A stretch of 64,000 nucleotides of DNA from Streptomyces sp. NBRC 110028 (lineage in GTDB: Bacteria; Actinomycetota; Actinomycetes; Streptomycetales; Streptomycetaceae). Shown one piece after another: positions 26,091-34,750 of this stretch. The notes beneath the pieces are model-generated. The model was not told the DNA's origin, searched no databases, and saw only the letters and a program-made list of their open reading frames with translations. The stretch spans positions 186,001 through 250,000 of the forward strand of contig NZ_BBUZ01000030.1 of NCBI RefSeq assembly GCF_001417735.1, written 5' to 3'. Position 1 is the first letter of the stretch. Every line of letters starts with the position of its first letter. The translations under genes and the position numbers were made by a program.

Positions 26091-27551
26091 GTGCGGCCCC
26101 GTTCCCTTTCCACCGTCGCGCGCTGCGCCACGGTGGTCGCGCTTGTGACCACCCCCGCCTTACTCGCCGCCCCCTCGGCGGGCGCCGCCGAGGCCCGCGC
26201 CACCGCCGCGGCTTCCGCGCCGCGGGCCGACTTCAACAAGGACGGTTACGCCGACCTCGCCATCTCCGCGCCGGCCGGCACCGTGGACGGCAAGGCCAAG
26301 GCCGGCTATGTCGCCGTCGTCTACGGATCGGCCTCGGGCGCGGACACCGCCCACCGGCAGATCATCAGCCAGGCCACCGCGGGCGTTCCCGGTGACCCCG
26401 ACGCCTCGGCGTACTTCGGAAGCCGGACGGTCGCCCGCGACCTGGACGGCGACGGCTACACCGACCTGGCGATCGAGGTCGGCGACAGGCCGGCCGTCAC
26501 CGTCCTGTGGGGCTCGGCGAACGGACTCACCGGCGGCACCCAGCTGCCCGAGGGCGACGGCGACAACTTCGGCTCCAGCATCATCGCCGGTGGTGACTTC
26601 AACGGCGACGGCCACGCCGACCTGGTCGATCAGGTCATCGTCAACAAGGGCTCGGACTTCGACGAGCGGACCGGGCTGCGCGTCCGGTTCGGCCCGTTCG
26701 ACCGCGCGGGCGAAGCGGCGGGCAGCGCCACCGTCAACACCGACAAGATCGACCGGCCGACCAGCCTGACCGCGGGCGACCTCAACGGCGACGGCAAGGA
26801 CGAGCTGGTCAGTACCCACGCCTTCGAGGAGATGTCCGAGGCCACCTTCGTCTGGAAGGGCGGCACGGACGGGCTCGGGAAGACGCCCACCAGGCTCACC
26901 GACGCCGCCACCACCGCCATCGGTGATGTCGACAAGGACGGCTACGGCGACCTGATCGTGCGCACCGTCCCCGACAACGTCGTCGAGGAACTGCCGTCCG
27001 ACCACGGCACGCTCAAGGTGTTCTACGGCACCGCGTCGGGGCCGAGCACCACCCGCACCAAGACCATCGACCAGAACACCGCCGGGGTGCCGGGCGTCAA
27101 CGAGGACGGCGACCAGTTCGGCTACTCGCTCAGCGCCGACGACGTCAACGGCGACGGCTACGCGGATGTCGCGGTCGGCATCCCGTACGAGGACCTGGAG
27201 GCCGGCCAGAAGGACGCGGGCAGCGTCGTCCAGCTGTACGGCGGCTCGGGCGGGCTGTCCGGCACCGGTGCCCAGGCGTTCACCCAGGACACCGCCGGGG
27301 TCCCCGGCGTCGCGGAGGCGGGCGACCGCTTCGGCGCGGCGGTGGGGCTCGCCGACACGAACGGCGACGGTGCGGCGGACCTCGCCGCCGGTGCGCCCGA
27401 CGAGGACGGCGCCCACGCCACCAGCGGTGCCGCCTGGGTGCTGCGCGGCAAGCCGGCCGGGCTCACGACCGACGGCATCGTCTCCTTCGGGCCCGACACG
27501 CTCGGCGCGCCGGAAGCGGGCGCGGCCCTGGGGGCCGGTTTCTCGCGGTAA
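26091..27551 (+). CDS. secreted FG-GAP repeat (integrin-like beta-propeller) protein
   Basis: A 486-residue exported protein. GTG 26091 has GGAGG 5 bases upstream and begins a Sec signal (VRPRSLSTVARCATVVALVT, cleavage near AGAA-EA). The mature part has about seven FG-GAP repeats, each with a calcium-binding loop such as DFNKDGYADLAI, DLDGDGYTDLAI, DFNGDGHADLV, DVNGDGYADVAVG and DTNGDGAADLAAG. Such propellers bind calcium and often carbohydrates or proteins at the cell surface. There is no catalytic domain or wall-anchoring signal. Its partner is not apparent; the following GH5 gene is 88 bases away with its own promoter space. Confidence 0.88.
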   Translation: MRPRSLSTVARCATVVALVTTPALLAAPSAGAAEARATAAASAPRADFNKDGYADLAISAPAGTVDGKAKAGYVAVVYGSASGADTAHRQIISQATAGVPGDPDASAYFGSRTVARDLDGDGYTDLAIEVGDRPAVTVLWGSANGLTGGTQLPEGDGDNFGSSIIAGGDFNGDGHADLVDQVIVNKGSDFDERTGLRVRFGPFDRAGEAAGSATVNTDKIDRPTSLTAGDLNGDGKDELVSTHAFEEMSEATFVWKGGTDGLGKTPTRLTDAATTAIGDVDKDGYGDLIVRTVPDNVVEELPSDHGTLKVFYGTASGPSTTRTKTIDQNTAGVPGVNEDGDQFGYSLSADDVNGDGYADVAVGIPYEDLEAGQKDAGSVVQLYGGSGGLSGTGAQAFTQDTAGVPGVAEAGDRFGAAVGLADTNGDGAADLAAGAPDEDGAHATSGAAWVLRGKPAGLTTDGIVSFGPDTLGAPEAGAALGAGFSR

Positions 27552-27639
27552 CCACACCCCCGCGACAGTCGCGGACGCCGAACGATCCGCTGTGCGCCAC
27601 TAGTTGACGATCCTTCATGTCTACTGGACGGTAGTGTCC

Positions 27640-29595
27640 ATGGCGACGCATGCGACGCGAGGCACCGCGACTTCGAGGCTACGGAACGGCCGACCCAGAG
27701 CGGGTCGTACAGGGCTGCTCGGGGCGGCCGTTCTGCTGGTGGCCGCGGTCGCGGCCCCGGGCACCCCGGCGGCCGCCGCCGAGACGCCCTGGTTCGACGG
27801 ACGGGCCGCGGACGAGGTGACCACGGACGGGGCCCGGTTCGCCGACGGCCACGGCCGCGAGGTCGTGCTCCGCGGCTTCAACGTCTCCGGCGAGACCAAA
27901 CTGGAGGAGAACGACGGTCTCCCCTTCGCCGATGTCGCCGACGCCCGGAAGTCCGCCGCCGCGATGCGGACCCTCACCGGGGCGAACTCGGTCCGCTTCC
28001 TGCTCTCCTGGGCCCACGCCGAACCCCGGCCCGGCGAGGTGGACACCGGCTACCTGGAGCAGGCCACCGCCCAGATGAGGGCCTTCCTCGATGCCGGAAT
28101 CCGCGTCTTCCCCGACTTCCACCAGGACCTCTACTCCGGCCACCTCTTCGACAAGGACAGCTGGTACAGCGGCGACGGCGCCCCGAAATGGGTCGTCGAC
28201 GCGGGCGGCTACGGCAAGGAGTCCTGCGGCCTCTGCGCCCACTGGGGCCAGAACATCACCCAGAACCAGGCCGTCATGAAGGCCACCCGCGACTTCTGGC
28301 ACAACCGCGCGCTGACCACCAGCGCCGGGACCGTGCGCGTCCAGGACGCCTTCCTCGCCACCGCCGAGAAGACCATGTCCTACCTCGCCCAGCACCTCTC
28401 CGTCGACGCGTTCGCCCGCGTCACCGGATTCGACCCGCTCAACGAGCCCTACGCGGGCGTCTACGACGACGGCGAGAAGAGCCGCACCTGGGAGAAGAAC
28501 GTGCTGTGGCCGTTCTACGAGAAGTTCCGCGCGCGCATGGACGCCGCGGGCTGGCGGGACAAACCCGCCTTCGTGGAGCCCAACATGTTCTGGAACTCCA
28601 ACCTGGACTTCCAGCGCCAGGAGGGCGGGCTGCTCGACGCGGGGAAGCCCGGCTCCCGCTACGTCTTCAACACCCACTACTACGACCAGAAGGCCATCTC
28701 CGGCATCTTCATGCCCGGCAAGGCCGCCGACGGCCAGTACTCGACCGACTTCGGCGCCGTCCGCGACCGCGCCACCGCCCTGGGCGTCCCGGCCGTCATG
28801 AGCGAGTTCGGCCATCCGCTCACCGGCTTCACCTCCGACAAGGCACCCACCGTCCTCAAAGGCATGTACCAGGCGCTGGACTCCCGCCTCCCCGGCGCCA
28901 CCTGGTGGACCAGGCCCGCCGCCTCCGGCCCCGCCCTCTCCTCCACCCAGTGGCAGTGGGACCTCTACAACGGCCGCCACCACGAGGCGATGAACGGCAA
29001 CACCGCGAAGATCCTCACCGAAGGCGACGCCTGGAACGACGAGGACCTCTCCGCCGTACGCCTCGACGACTCCGGCAACGCCCGGCTGCGCCAGGACGCC
29101 CGGCTGCTCGACCGCCTCTACCCGCGTGCCGTGGCGGGCCGCACGCTCGCGTTCACCTTCGAGGACCGCTCACGCGACGGCGGTACCACCCTCAGCTGGG
29201 ACCGCGTCCCCAGCTCACTCCCGGGCGTCGCGCGACTCACCGGCTCCGGCCGCTACGGCCTGCTGGTGTGGCGCTCCGACGGCCGCACCGACGCCCCCAC
29301 CGAACTGCACCTGCCCCGCGACTTCGACCCCGCCACCACCACCGTCGTCTCCGACCTGGGCACCGTCACCGGCCCGCCCGCGTACACCGCCCAGGGGCAC
29401 ACCGCCGACCACCCCATCGCCACCGCGGCCGAGCCCGGCGGCGCCGACGCCCGCCGTCTGGTGCTCTCCGCGCCCGAAGACACCGGCACCCTGCACTACG
29501 CCCTCGTCGCCGACGGCACCGCAGTCCCCTCGGCGGAACTGCGCGCCGCCGCCCAGCGGGAACTGACCCGATGGGCGGCGGACAGCGGCTTCTGA
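27640..29595 (+). CDS. secreted GH5 glycosidase (endoglycosylceramidase-like)
   Basis: A 651-residue protein from ATG 27640 (GGACGG upstream; TTG 27604 is a less likely start because it overlaps a possible -35 box). A signal region (RTGLLGAAVLLVAAVAAPGT) precedes the barrel. The catalytic acid/base is the Glu of GFDPLNEPYAG and the nucleophile the Glu of VMSEFGHPL, with FPDFHQDLYS between, the pattern of GH5 endoglycosylceramidases and glucosylceramidases that cut sugar-ceramide bonds. About residues 510-651 form a beta-rich C-terminal domain common in this group. Transcribed alone. Substrate class is inferred from these motifs. Confidence 0.82.
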   Translation: MATHATRGTATSRLRNGRPRAGRTGLLGAAVLLVAAVAAPGTPAAAAETPWFDGRAADEVTTDGARFADGHGREVVLRGFNVSGETKLEENDGLPFADVADARKSAAAMRTLTGANSVRFLLSWAHAEPRPGEVDTGYLEQATAQMRAFLDAGIRVFPDFHQDLYSGHLFDKDSWYSGDGAPKWVVDAGGYGKESCGLCAHWGQNITQNQAVMKATRDFWHNRALTTSAGTVRVQDAFLATAEKTMSYLAQHLSVDAFARVTGFDPLNEPYAGVYDDGEKSRTWEKNVLWPFYEKFRARMDAAGWRDKPAFVEPNMFWNSNLDFQRQEGGLLDAGKPGSRYVFNTHYYDQKAISGIFMPGKAADGQYSTDFGAVRDRATALGVPAVMSEFGHPLTGFTSDKAPTVLKGMYQALDSRLPGATWWTRPAASGPALSSTQWQWDLYNGRHHEAMNGNTAKILTEGDAWNDEDLSAVRLDDSGNARLRQDARLLDRLYPRAVAGRTLAFTFEDRSRDGGTTLSWDRVPSSLPGVARLTGSGRYGLLVWRSDGRTDAPTELHLPRDFDPATTTVVSDLGTVTGPPAYTAQGHTADHPIATAAEPGGADARRLVLSAPEDTGTLHYALVADGTAVPSAELRAAAQRELTRWAADSGF

Positions 29596-29613
29596 GGCCC
29601 TGGCGGCGCCTCG

Positions 29614-30597
29614 TCACCAGCGGTGGTGCACCTGCGCACGGATCCGCCGGTCGTACAGCTCGCCGATGGCGTCCAGGGTGGGCCGTGGCAGCGGCGGCAG
29701 CGCCGCCGCCGCCGCGTTCGCCCGCGCCTGCTCGGGGGAGCGCGCGCCGGGGATGACCGAGGTGACCCCCGGCTGCTGGACGATCCACCGCAGCGCCGTC
29801 TGTGCGGGCGTGGCGCCCTCCGGCGCCAGCTTCCCGAACTCCACCGCCGCCTCGACACCCTCCTCGAAGTCCACTCCCGAGAAGGTCTCGCCCTGGTCGA
29901 ACATCTCGCCGTGCCGGTTGTAGGCGCGGTGGTCGTCGTCGGCGAACAGCGTGTCCTTGGTGTACCTGCCCGACAGCAGACCGGACGCCAGCGGCACCCG
30001 CGCGATGATTCCCACCCCGGCCTCCGCGGCCGCCGGAACCACCCTCTCCAGCGGCTTCAGCCGGAACGGGTTGAGGATGATCTGCACACTCGCCGTTCCC
30101 GGCCGGGCGATCGCCGTCAGCGCCTCCTCACACGTCTCCACGCTGACCCCGTACGCCGCCACCCGCCCCTCGTCCACCAGCGTGTCCAGCGCGTCGAACA
30201 CCGCGTCGGTGGCGTACACCGAGGACGGCGGGCAGTGCAACTGCACCAGATCGAGCGTGTCCACGCCCAGATTGGTACGCGAACGGTCGGTCCACGCACG
30301 GAAGTTGTCCAGCGTGTACTCCTCCGCGACCTGCGGCACCCGCCGCCCCATCTTGGTGGCCACGAAGATCCCGGCGTCCGGCCGGTCCCGCAGAAAGCGC
30401 CCGATGAGCTGCTCGCTGCGCCCGTCCCCGTACACATCGGCGGTGTCGAAGAACGTCACCCCCGACTCGACGGCCGCCTCCAGTACGGCCAGGGCGTCCG
30501 CCTCGCTGACATCGCCCCAGCCCGCGCCCAGCTGCCAGGTCCCCAGCCCGACGACGGAGACCTCGCGGCCGGTCCGGCCGCACACCCGCTGCTCCAT
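29614..30597 (-). CDS. aldo/keto reductase
   Basis: A 327-residue reductase from ATG 30597, with GAGGAG 9 bases upstream. Catalytic residues are in FFDTADVYGDGRSE (Asp, Tyr), VATKMGRRVP (Lys) and DLVQLHCPPS (His). The C-terminal TSVIPGARSPEQARAN binds NADP. It resembles the general-stress/sugar aldo/keto reductase group rather than the one at 17.4 kb. It is convergent with the GH5 gene (18 bases apart). Substrate unknown. Confidence 0.92.
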   Translation of the reverse strand: MEQRVCGRTGREVSVVGLGTWQLGAGWGDVSEADALAVLEAAVESGVTFFDTADVYGDGRSEQLIGRFLRDRPDAGIFVATKMGRRVPQVAEEYTLDNFRAWTDRSRTNLGVDTLDLVQLHCPPSSVYATDAVFDALDTLVDEGRVAAYGVSVETCEEALTAIARPGTASVQIILNPFRLKPLERVVPAAAEAGVGIIARVPLASGLLSGRYTKDTLFADDDHRAYNRHGEMFDQGETFSGVDFEEGVEAAVEFGKLAPEGATPAQTALRWIVQQPGVTSVIPGARSPEQARANAAAAALPPLPRPTLDAIGELYDRRIRAQVHHRW

Positions 30598-30803
30598 GGT
30601 CACGCTCTCCTCACGCGATCTCCTGTGATGCGGCTCACCGTACCCGCACCGGCCGAAAACCGTTCCGTCGCCCTGTCGGCCCCTCGCGGGCGGCCCCGGC
30701 GCCGGGTAACCTGGCGGGCATGCTGTGACGCCCGCCCCGCGCCCGGGGCCCACCGGCCACTCCTTCGCCTCCGTTCCCACAGCCGACGAAGGAGAAAACA
30801 GCC

Positions 30804-31811
30804 ATGACCATCCTGACCGTCGCCCTGCTCCAGCTCGCCCCTCCCGGCCGCGACCCGCGGGCGAACCTCGCCATCGGTGACGCCGCCTGCCGCCGGGCCA
30901 AGGTCCTCGGCGCGGACATCGCGCTCTTCCCCGAGATGTGGAGCAGCGGCTACCGCCCGGCCGCCGCCGACCTGCCCGTCGACGACGTCTACCGCCACCC
31001 CCGGCGGTGGGACGGCGCGCCACCCGCACCGCCGCTGCCCGCGCACGAGGCCATATGGGGCGACGAGGCGATCACCCGCGACGGGCCCTTCGTGGCCCAC
31101 TTCCGCGAGCTGGCGGCCGAGCTCGACATGGCCATCGCGCTCACCTATCTGGAGAGGTGGGACGGGCCGCCGCGCAACACCGTCTCCCTCATCGACCGCC
31201 ACGGCCGCCTCGCCCTCACCTACGCCAAGGTGCACACCTGCGCCTTCGACGTGTCCGAGGCCGTCCTCACCCCGGGGGAGGGCTTCGAGGTGTGCGCCCT
31301 GGACACCGCGGCGGGCGAGGTCATGACGGGGGCGATGATCTGCTACGACCGGGAGTTCCCGGAGAGCGCCCGCGCCCTGATGCTCGCCGGAGCGGAACTC
31401 ATCCTCACCCCGAACGCCTGCGATCTGGAGATCAACCGGCTCGGCCAGTTCCGGGCCCGCGCGTACGAGAACATGACCGCCCTGGCCATGGCCAACTACG
31501 CGGGCCCCGGCTGGGGGCACTCCATCGCCTTCGACGGCATCTCCTTCGCCGACGGGCGCTCCCGGGACATGCTCGTGATCGAGGCGGGTGAGGCCGAGGG
31601 GGTCTACCCGGCGGTCTTCGACCTCGACGCGCTCCGCGACCACCGGCGCCACGAAACCTGGGGCAACGCGTTCCGGCGCCCCGCCGCGTACCGCGCCCTG
31701 ACGAGCCATGAGGTGCGCGAGCCGTTCGTACGAGTGGACCGCGACGGTGCCCGGCCGCCCAGCGCGGACACTCCCCAACGGTTGTCAAGTACCTACAAAA
31801 ACATCATGTGA
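30804..31811 (+). CDS. nitrilase-superfamily carbon-nitrogen hydrolase
   Basis: A 335-residue amidohydrolase with AAGGAG before ATG 30804. The Glu-Lys-Cys triad is visible: Glu in ALFPEMWSSGY, Lys in TYAKVHTCAF and Cys in MICYDREFPESAR. These enzymes cut amide bonds of small molecules (beta-ureidopropionase, N-carbamyl or omega-amidase types). AANACDLEINRL-like and MANYAGPGWGHS segments do not settle the substrate. The protein ends with a tail rich in Arg and Ser that differs from typical family members. It stands alone in a 206-base promoter space. Confidence 0.9.
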   Translation: MTILTVALLQLAPPGRDPRANLAIGDAACRRAKVLGADIALFPEMWSSGYRPAAADLPVDDVYRHPRRWDGAPPAPPLPAHEAIWGDEAITRDGPFVAHFRELAAELDMAIALTYLERWDGPPRNTVSLIDRHGRLALTYAKVHTCAFDVSEAVLTPGEGFEVCALDTAAGEVMTGAMICYDREFPESARALMLAGAELILTPNACDLEINRLGQFRARAYENMTALAMANYAGPGWGHSIAFDGISFADGRSRDMLVIEAGEAEGVYPAVFDLDALRDHRRHETWGNAFRRPAAYRALTSHEVREPFVRVDRDGARPPSADTPQRLSSTYKNIM

Positions 31812-31857
31812 GCTGCGGCGATTGCTGTCGGGGTACCGGCCGAGTAGGGTATTTCGC

Positions 31858-32091
31858 ATGTCAGCACTCAACGTGGAATTCAGCGATCGGGAACTTGAGG
31901 ACCTCCGCCAGATCGCCAAGGAACGCGGGACGACGATGAAGGCCCTCGTCCGCGAGGCGACCGTCGCCGACATCGCCCGCCACCGCGCTCTGCAGGAAGG
32001 CGCCGAGGTCTTCCGCCGCTTCTTCGCGGACAACGCGGACGCCTTCGCGGACGCGTTCCCGGAGGACGAACACCGCGGACAGGCCGCCTGA
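31858..32091 (+). CDS. small antitoxin-like protein (ribbon-helix-helix type)
   Basis: A 77-residue protein, MSALNVEFSDRELEDLRQIA then KERGTTMKALVREATVADIA. The short strand followed by two amphipathic helices is the ribbon-helix-helix layout used by antitoxins to bind DNA. The C-terminal half (EVFRRFFADNADAFADAFPE) is acidic and probably unfolded when free, as in Phd/RHH antitoxins that wrap their toxin. The next gene, a Doc-like protein, begins 2 bases after its stop, the typical antitoxin-toxin order. Start ATG 31858 has TAGGG upstream. Confidence 0.8.
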   Translation: MSALNVEFSDRELEDLRQIAKERGTTMKALVREATVADIARHRALQEGAEVFRRFFADNADAFADAFPEDEHRGQAA

Positions 32092-32093
32092 CG

Positions 32094-32468
32094 ATGCCGC
32101 CGCTTCATATCGACGTCCCGTGGCTGCTCCAGCGCCATGAGGAGGTCCTGCCCGAACAGCCGGCCATCTCCGACTTCTCGGGGCTGGTCGCCGCCGTGGC
32201 CCGCCACCGCGTCGACCCGCCGCGCCTGGGCGTCGATCCCGACCCGGCGTGGCGGGCCGCGGCGCTGCTGCACACGCTCGCCATGCTCAGGCCGCTCCCG
32301 GCGAGCAACGCGCGCTTCGCCAGCGCGACCGCCGTGGCCTATATGCACGCGTCCGGCGAGGGCATCGACCCGCCCTACGGCGCGCTGATCGACCTGGTCC
32401 GCGACATCCTGTCCAGCAAGGCGGACGTCTTCGACGCGGCGGGCCGCATCCGCTCCTGGCGCATCTGA
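32094..32468 (+). CDS. Doc-like (Fic-family) toxin component with degenerate Fic motif
   Basis: A 124-residue protein matching the short Doc-like toxins of Streptomyces antitoxin-toxin pairs (SDFSGLVAAVARHRV, WRAAALLHTLAML, FASATAVAYMHASGEGI). Doc phosphorylates EF-Tu through the motif HxFx(D/E)GN(K/G)R. Here the corresponding stretch 66-74 is RPLPASNAR: the catalytic His is Arg66, Phe is Leu68, Gly is Ser71 and Lys is Ala73, while Asn72 and Arg74 remain. Canonical AMP/phosphate transfer is therefore unlikely. It could be an inactive or re-purposed toxin. Position 2 bases after the antitoxin implies coupled translation. Confidence 0.75.
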   Translation: MPPLHIDVPWLLQRHEEVLPEQPAISDFSGLVAAVARHRVDPPRLGVDPDPAWRAAALLHTLAMLRPLPASNARFASATAVAYMHASGEGIDPPYGALIDLVRDILSSKADVFDAAGRIRSWRI

Positions 32469-32483
32469 CCGCCGCGTTTCCGC

Positions 32484-33005
32484 TTAAGGGAGCGGAAGCC
32501 CCCGGTGGCCCGCTGTCCGCCGCGCGCCTGTCGCCAGCCGCTGGAGGGCGGGGGCGGCGGCACGGACGGCGGTGGCGAGTGCCTGTTCGTCCTCGGGCGG
32601 CAGGGTGGCGAGCAGTCCGGCCAGCCGGGCGGTGCGGTCGCGGCGCCGTTCGGCGAGCAGGGCGCGCCCGCCGTCGGTGACGGCCACGAGCACCACGCGC
32701 CCGTCGCGCGGATCGTCGACCCGGGTCACCAGGTCCTGCCGCTCCAGCCGCTGGATCAGCTGGGTCATCGAGGGCTGGCTGACGCCCTCGTCGGCGGCGA
32801 GTGCGGTGAGCCGGGCCGGCCCCTCCCGGTCCAGGCGGCCGAGCGTGGAGGCGGCGGTGAAGCTGATGTCCCGGGTGGTCAGATGACGCACCGCGAGAAG
32901 CGCCAGCCGCTCCAGCGCCTCCGCGACCTCCTCGCGGGCCTCGGTGACCTCGGTGACCTCGGTGTCCGGGATTTCCGGCGAGCCGGACTGATGCGTGTAC
33001 TCCAC
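32484..33005 (-). CDS. MarR-family transcriptional regulator
   Basis: A 173-residue regulator. The winged helix is TALAADEGVSQPSMTQLIQR with the wing DDPRDGRVVLVAVTDGG. GTG 33005 is the furthest supported start; no ribosome site precedes it, so it may be leaderless. ACAC-N6-GTGT (33004-33017) overlaps the start codon and could be its own operator. An acidic N-terminal tail (EVTEVTEAREEVAEA) contains a small repeat. It is upstream of the YVTN gene end, on the same strand, but separated by promoter-less space; target unknown. Confidence 0.88.
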   Translation of the reverse strand: MEYTHQSGSPEIPDTEVTEVTEAREEVAEALERLALLAVRHLTTRDISFTAASTLGRLDREGPARLTALAADEGVSQPSMTQLIQRLERQDLVTRVDDPRDGRVVLVAVTDGGRALLAERRRDRTARLAGLLATLPPEDEQALATAVRAAAPALQRLATGARRTAGHRGLPLP

Positions 33006-33071
33006 ACGTACATGTGTATCACGGTCTGTACAGGCGGGCTGTGCACCGGGCGCCGGGCGACTTTGCCGGGC

Positions 33072-34331
33072 TCAGCGGAAGATGCCGGTGTGGCCGAGGG
33101 AGTAGCGGCCCGGCTGTGGATAGACGGCGAGTCCGTGCGGACCGCCGCCCACCGGGATCCGCGCGCGGAGCCGCCCGGTGCGGGTGTCGATCGCGTACAC
33201 CTCGCCGTTGTAGCGGCCCGAGAGCCACAGCACCTTGCCGTCGGAGGACACCCCGCCCATGTCGGGGCTGGTGATGCCGGGCAGCCGCCAGCGGCCGGTG
33301 AGCTTGCCGGTCCTGAAGGACAGCAGGGAGATCGTGCCCTCGCCGCGGTTGGAGATGTAGAGGGTGCGGGAGTCCCGGCTGACGTAGAGGCCATGGGTGC
33401 CCTTGCCGGTGGGCAGCAGCCGGGGGCGGCCGAAGGTGTCCCCGTTCAGCACCCACACCCCGTTCGCCACCATGTCGGCGACGTACCAGGTCTTCCCGTC
33501 CGGCGAGATCTTGACGTCCTGCGGCATGGCCCCCGCGAGCGGCAGCCGCTGCTCGGCCACCACCTTCATCCGGGCCGTGTCCACCTTCAGCAGCTGTCCC
33601 GAGAACTCGCAACTGACGATGAAGTAGCGCCCGTCGGGGGAGAAGTCCGCGTGGTTGACACCGAAGCACGTCACCGGGACCGACTTCACCACCCGCATGG
33701 TGTGCGCGTCCCGGAACACCAGCGCCCGGTCCTTGGAGGCCATCACCACGGCATGCTTGCCGTCCGGGGTGAAGTAGAGGTTGTACGGATCGTGGACGTC
33801 CACCGGGCGGCCCACCCGGCCGGTCGCGGGATCGATCGGGGTGAGGCTGTTGCCGAGGTCGTTGTTGACCCACAGGGTCTTCAGATCCCATGAGGGCACC
33901 ACGTGCTGCGGCTGGTGGCCGACCCGGACGGTGCGCACCACCTTGTACGTCTTCGGGTCGATCACGCTCACCGTGTCCGACAGCGTGTTGGGCACGTACA
34001 CCCGCGACGGAAAGCCCTTCACCGCCCGCGACAACGCGCCCGGCCGGTCCGCCGCGTACAGGTCGTGCGGGTCGAGCGGCGGCGGCATGCCCGGCAGCAG
34101 ACGCGCCCGCGCCGCCTTCCCGGCCGCGGACCGCACCCCGGCCGAGTGGTGCGGCGCCGCTGGCTTCCGCGGAGGGGAGGCGTGCTCGGAGGAGGAGGCA
34201 CACGCCGGGACCACCCCGCAGCACAGCAGCAGCGCCGCGACCACGCGCGGCGCGACGCGGCGGCGGCCCGGGGAAGGCCGTGTCGCAGGCCCCGGTGTCG
34301 TGCGGCTCGGGCGGCGGGTCGGGCTGGCCAC
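33072..34331 (-). CDS. exported YVTN-type beta-propeller lipoprotein
   Basis: A 419-residue protein from GTG 34331 with AGGAGG 10 bases upstream. The N-terminus has a twin-Arg-rich stretch, a hydrophobic core (VVAALLLCCGVVPAC) and probable lipidation at the Cys of VPACASS. Residues about 105-419 form a seven-bladed propeller of YVTN repeats (SRVYVPNTLSDTVSVIDP, LWVNNDLGNSLTPIDP, TLYISNRGEGTISLLSF, LWLSGRYNGEVYAIDT). Relatives are surface-layer or cofactor-free binding propellers; no PQQ or enzyme site is seen. It may be a cell-surface scaffold. The gene stands alone. Confidence 0.85.
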   Translation of the reverse strand: MASPTRRPSRTTPGPATRPSPGRRRVAPRVVAALLLCCGVVPACASSSEHASPPRKPAAPHHSAGVRSAAGKAARARLLPGMPPPLDPHDLYAADRPGALSRAVKGFPSRVYVPNTLSDTVSVIDPKTYKVVRTVRVGHQPQHVVPSWDLKTLWVNNDLGNSLTPIDPATGRVGRPVDVHDPYNLYFTPDGKHAVVMASKDRALVFRDAHTMRVVKSVPVTCFGVNHADFSPDGRYFIVSCEFSGQLLKVDTARMKVVAEQRLPLAGAMPQDVKISPDGKTWYVADMVANGVWVLNGDTFGRPRLLPTGKGTHGLYVSRDSRTLYISNRGEGTISLLSFRTGKLTGRWRLPGITSPDMGGVSSDGKVLWLSGRYNGEVYAIDTRTGRLRARIPVGGGPHGLAVYPQPGRYSLGHTGIFR

Positions 34332-34514
34332 GGAAAGGTCCTCCTACGGTGAGGGGGCGCGGCCGTGCCGGACTGCGGTGGGGCCGTCGGCCCCAGATTG
34401 TCACCGCCCCCGCCCACCGGCATCCGCCCACGTCCAAGCAGGTGAGCGGCGTACCGCCGGTGGCCGACGACGCGCCCGGACGGCCGCGTGGGATCGCGCC
34501 CGGCTGCGGGACCA

Positions 34515-34675
34515 CGGCGGTGGAGGCGTTCACCACGGCCGTCGACCGGCTGCTGACCGGCGCCCGGGAGGGCGTGCCCGACCCCTGCGACGCGCGGTCC
34601 GGCCGCGAGGTGGTCGCCGTGCCGGAGGCCGCCGACCGCTCCCGCCGCGAGGGCCGCACCGCCGTACCGGGCTGA
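34515..34675 (+). pseudogene. C-terminal remnant of a Gfo/Idh/MocA-type oxidoreductase
   Basis: The frame ending at the TGA 34673-34675 reads AVEAFTTAVDRLLTGAREGV then PDPCDARSGREVVAVPEAAD, close to the tail of sugar dehydrogenases of the Gfo/Idh/MocA family. Nothing upstream in any frame restores the Rossmann part, and there is no start with a ribosome site. It is a leftover of a deleted gene just ahead of the beta-phosphoglucomutase gene. Confidence 0.55.
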
Positions 34676-34750
34676 GGCTTTCTCCGCGACCGCCGCCGGT
34701 CGCCGAAGACCGCGCCGCATATTCCGGCGGACGCTGGGGAACCGGAAGCC

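Noticed and set aside
27604..27639. TTG 27604 as start of the GH5 gene
   Set aside because: TTGACG there looks like a -35 box, no ribosome site precedes it, and ATG 27640 begins a normal signal peptide.
29614..31029. Longer start for the 30 kb aldo/keto reductase
   Set aside because: The extra 144 residues are low-complexity Arg/Gly sequence; ATG 30597 has a GAGGAG site and starts the known fold.
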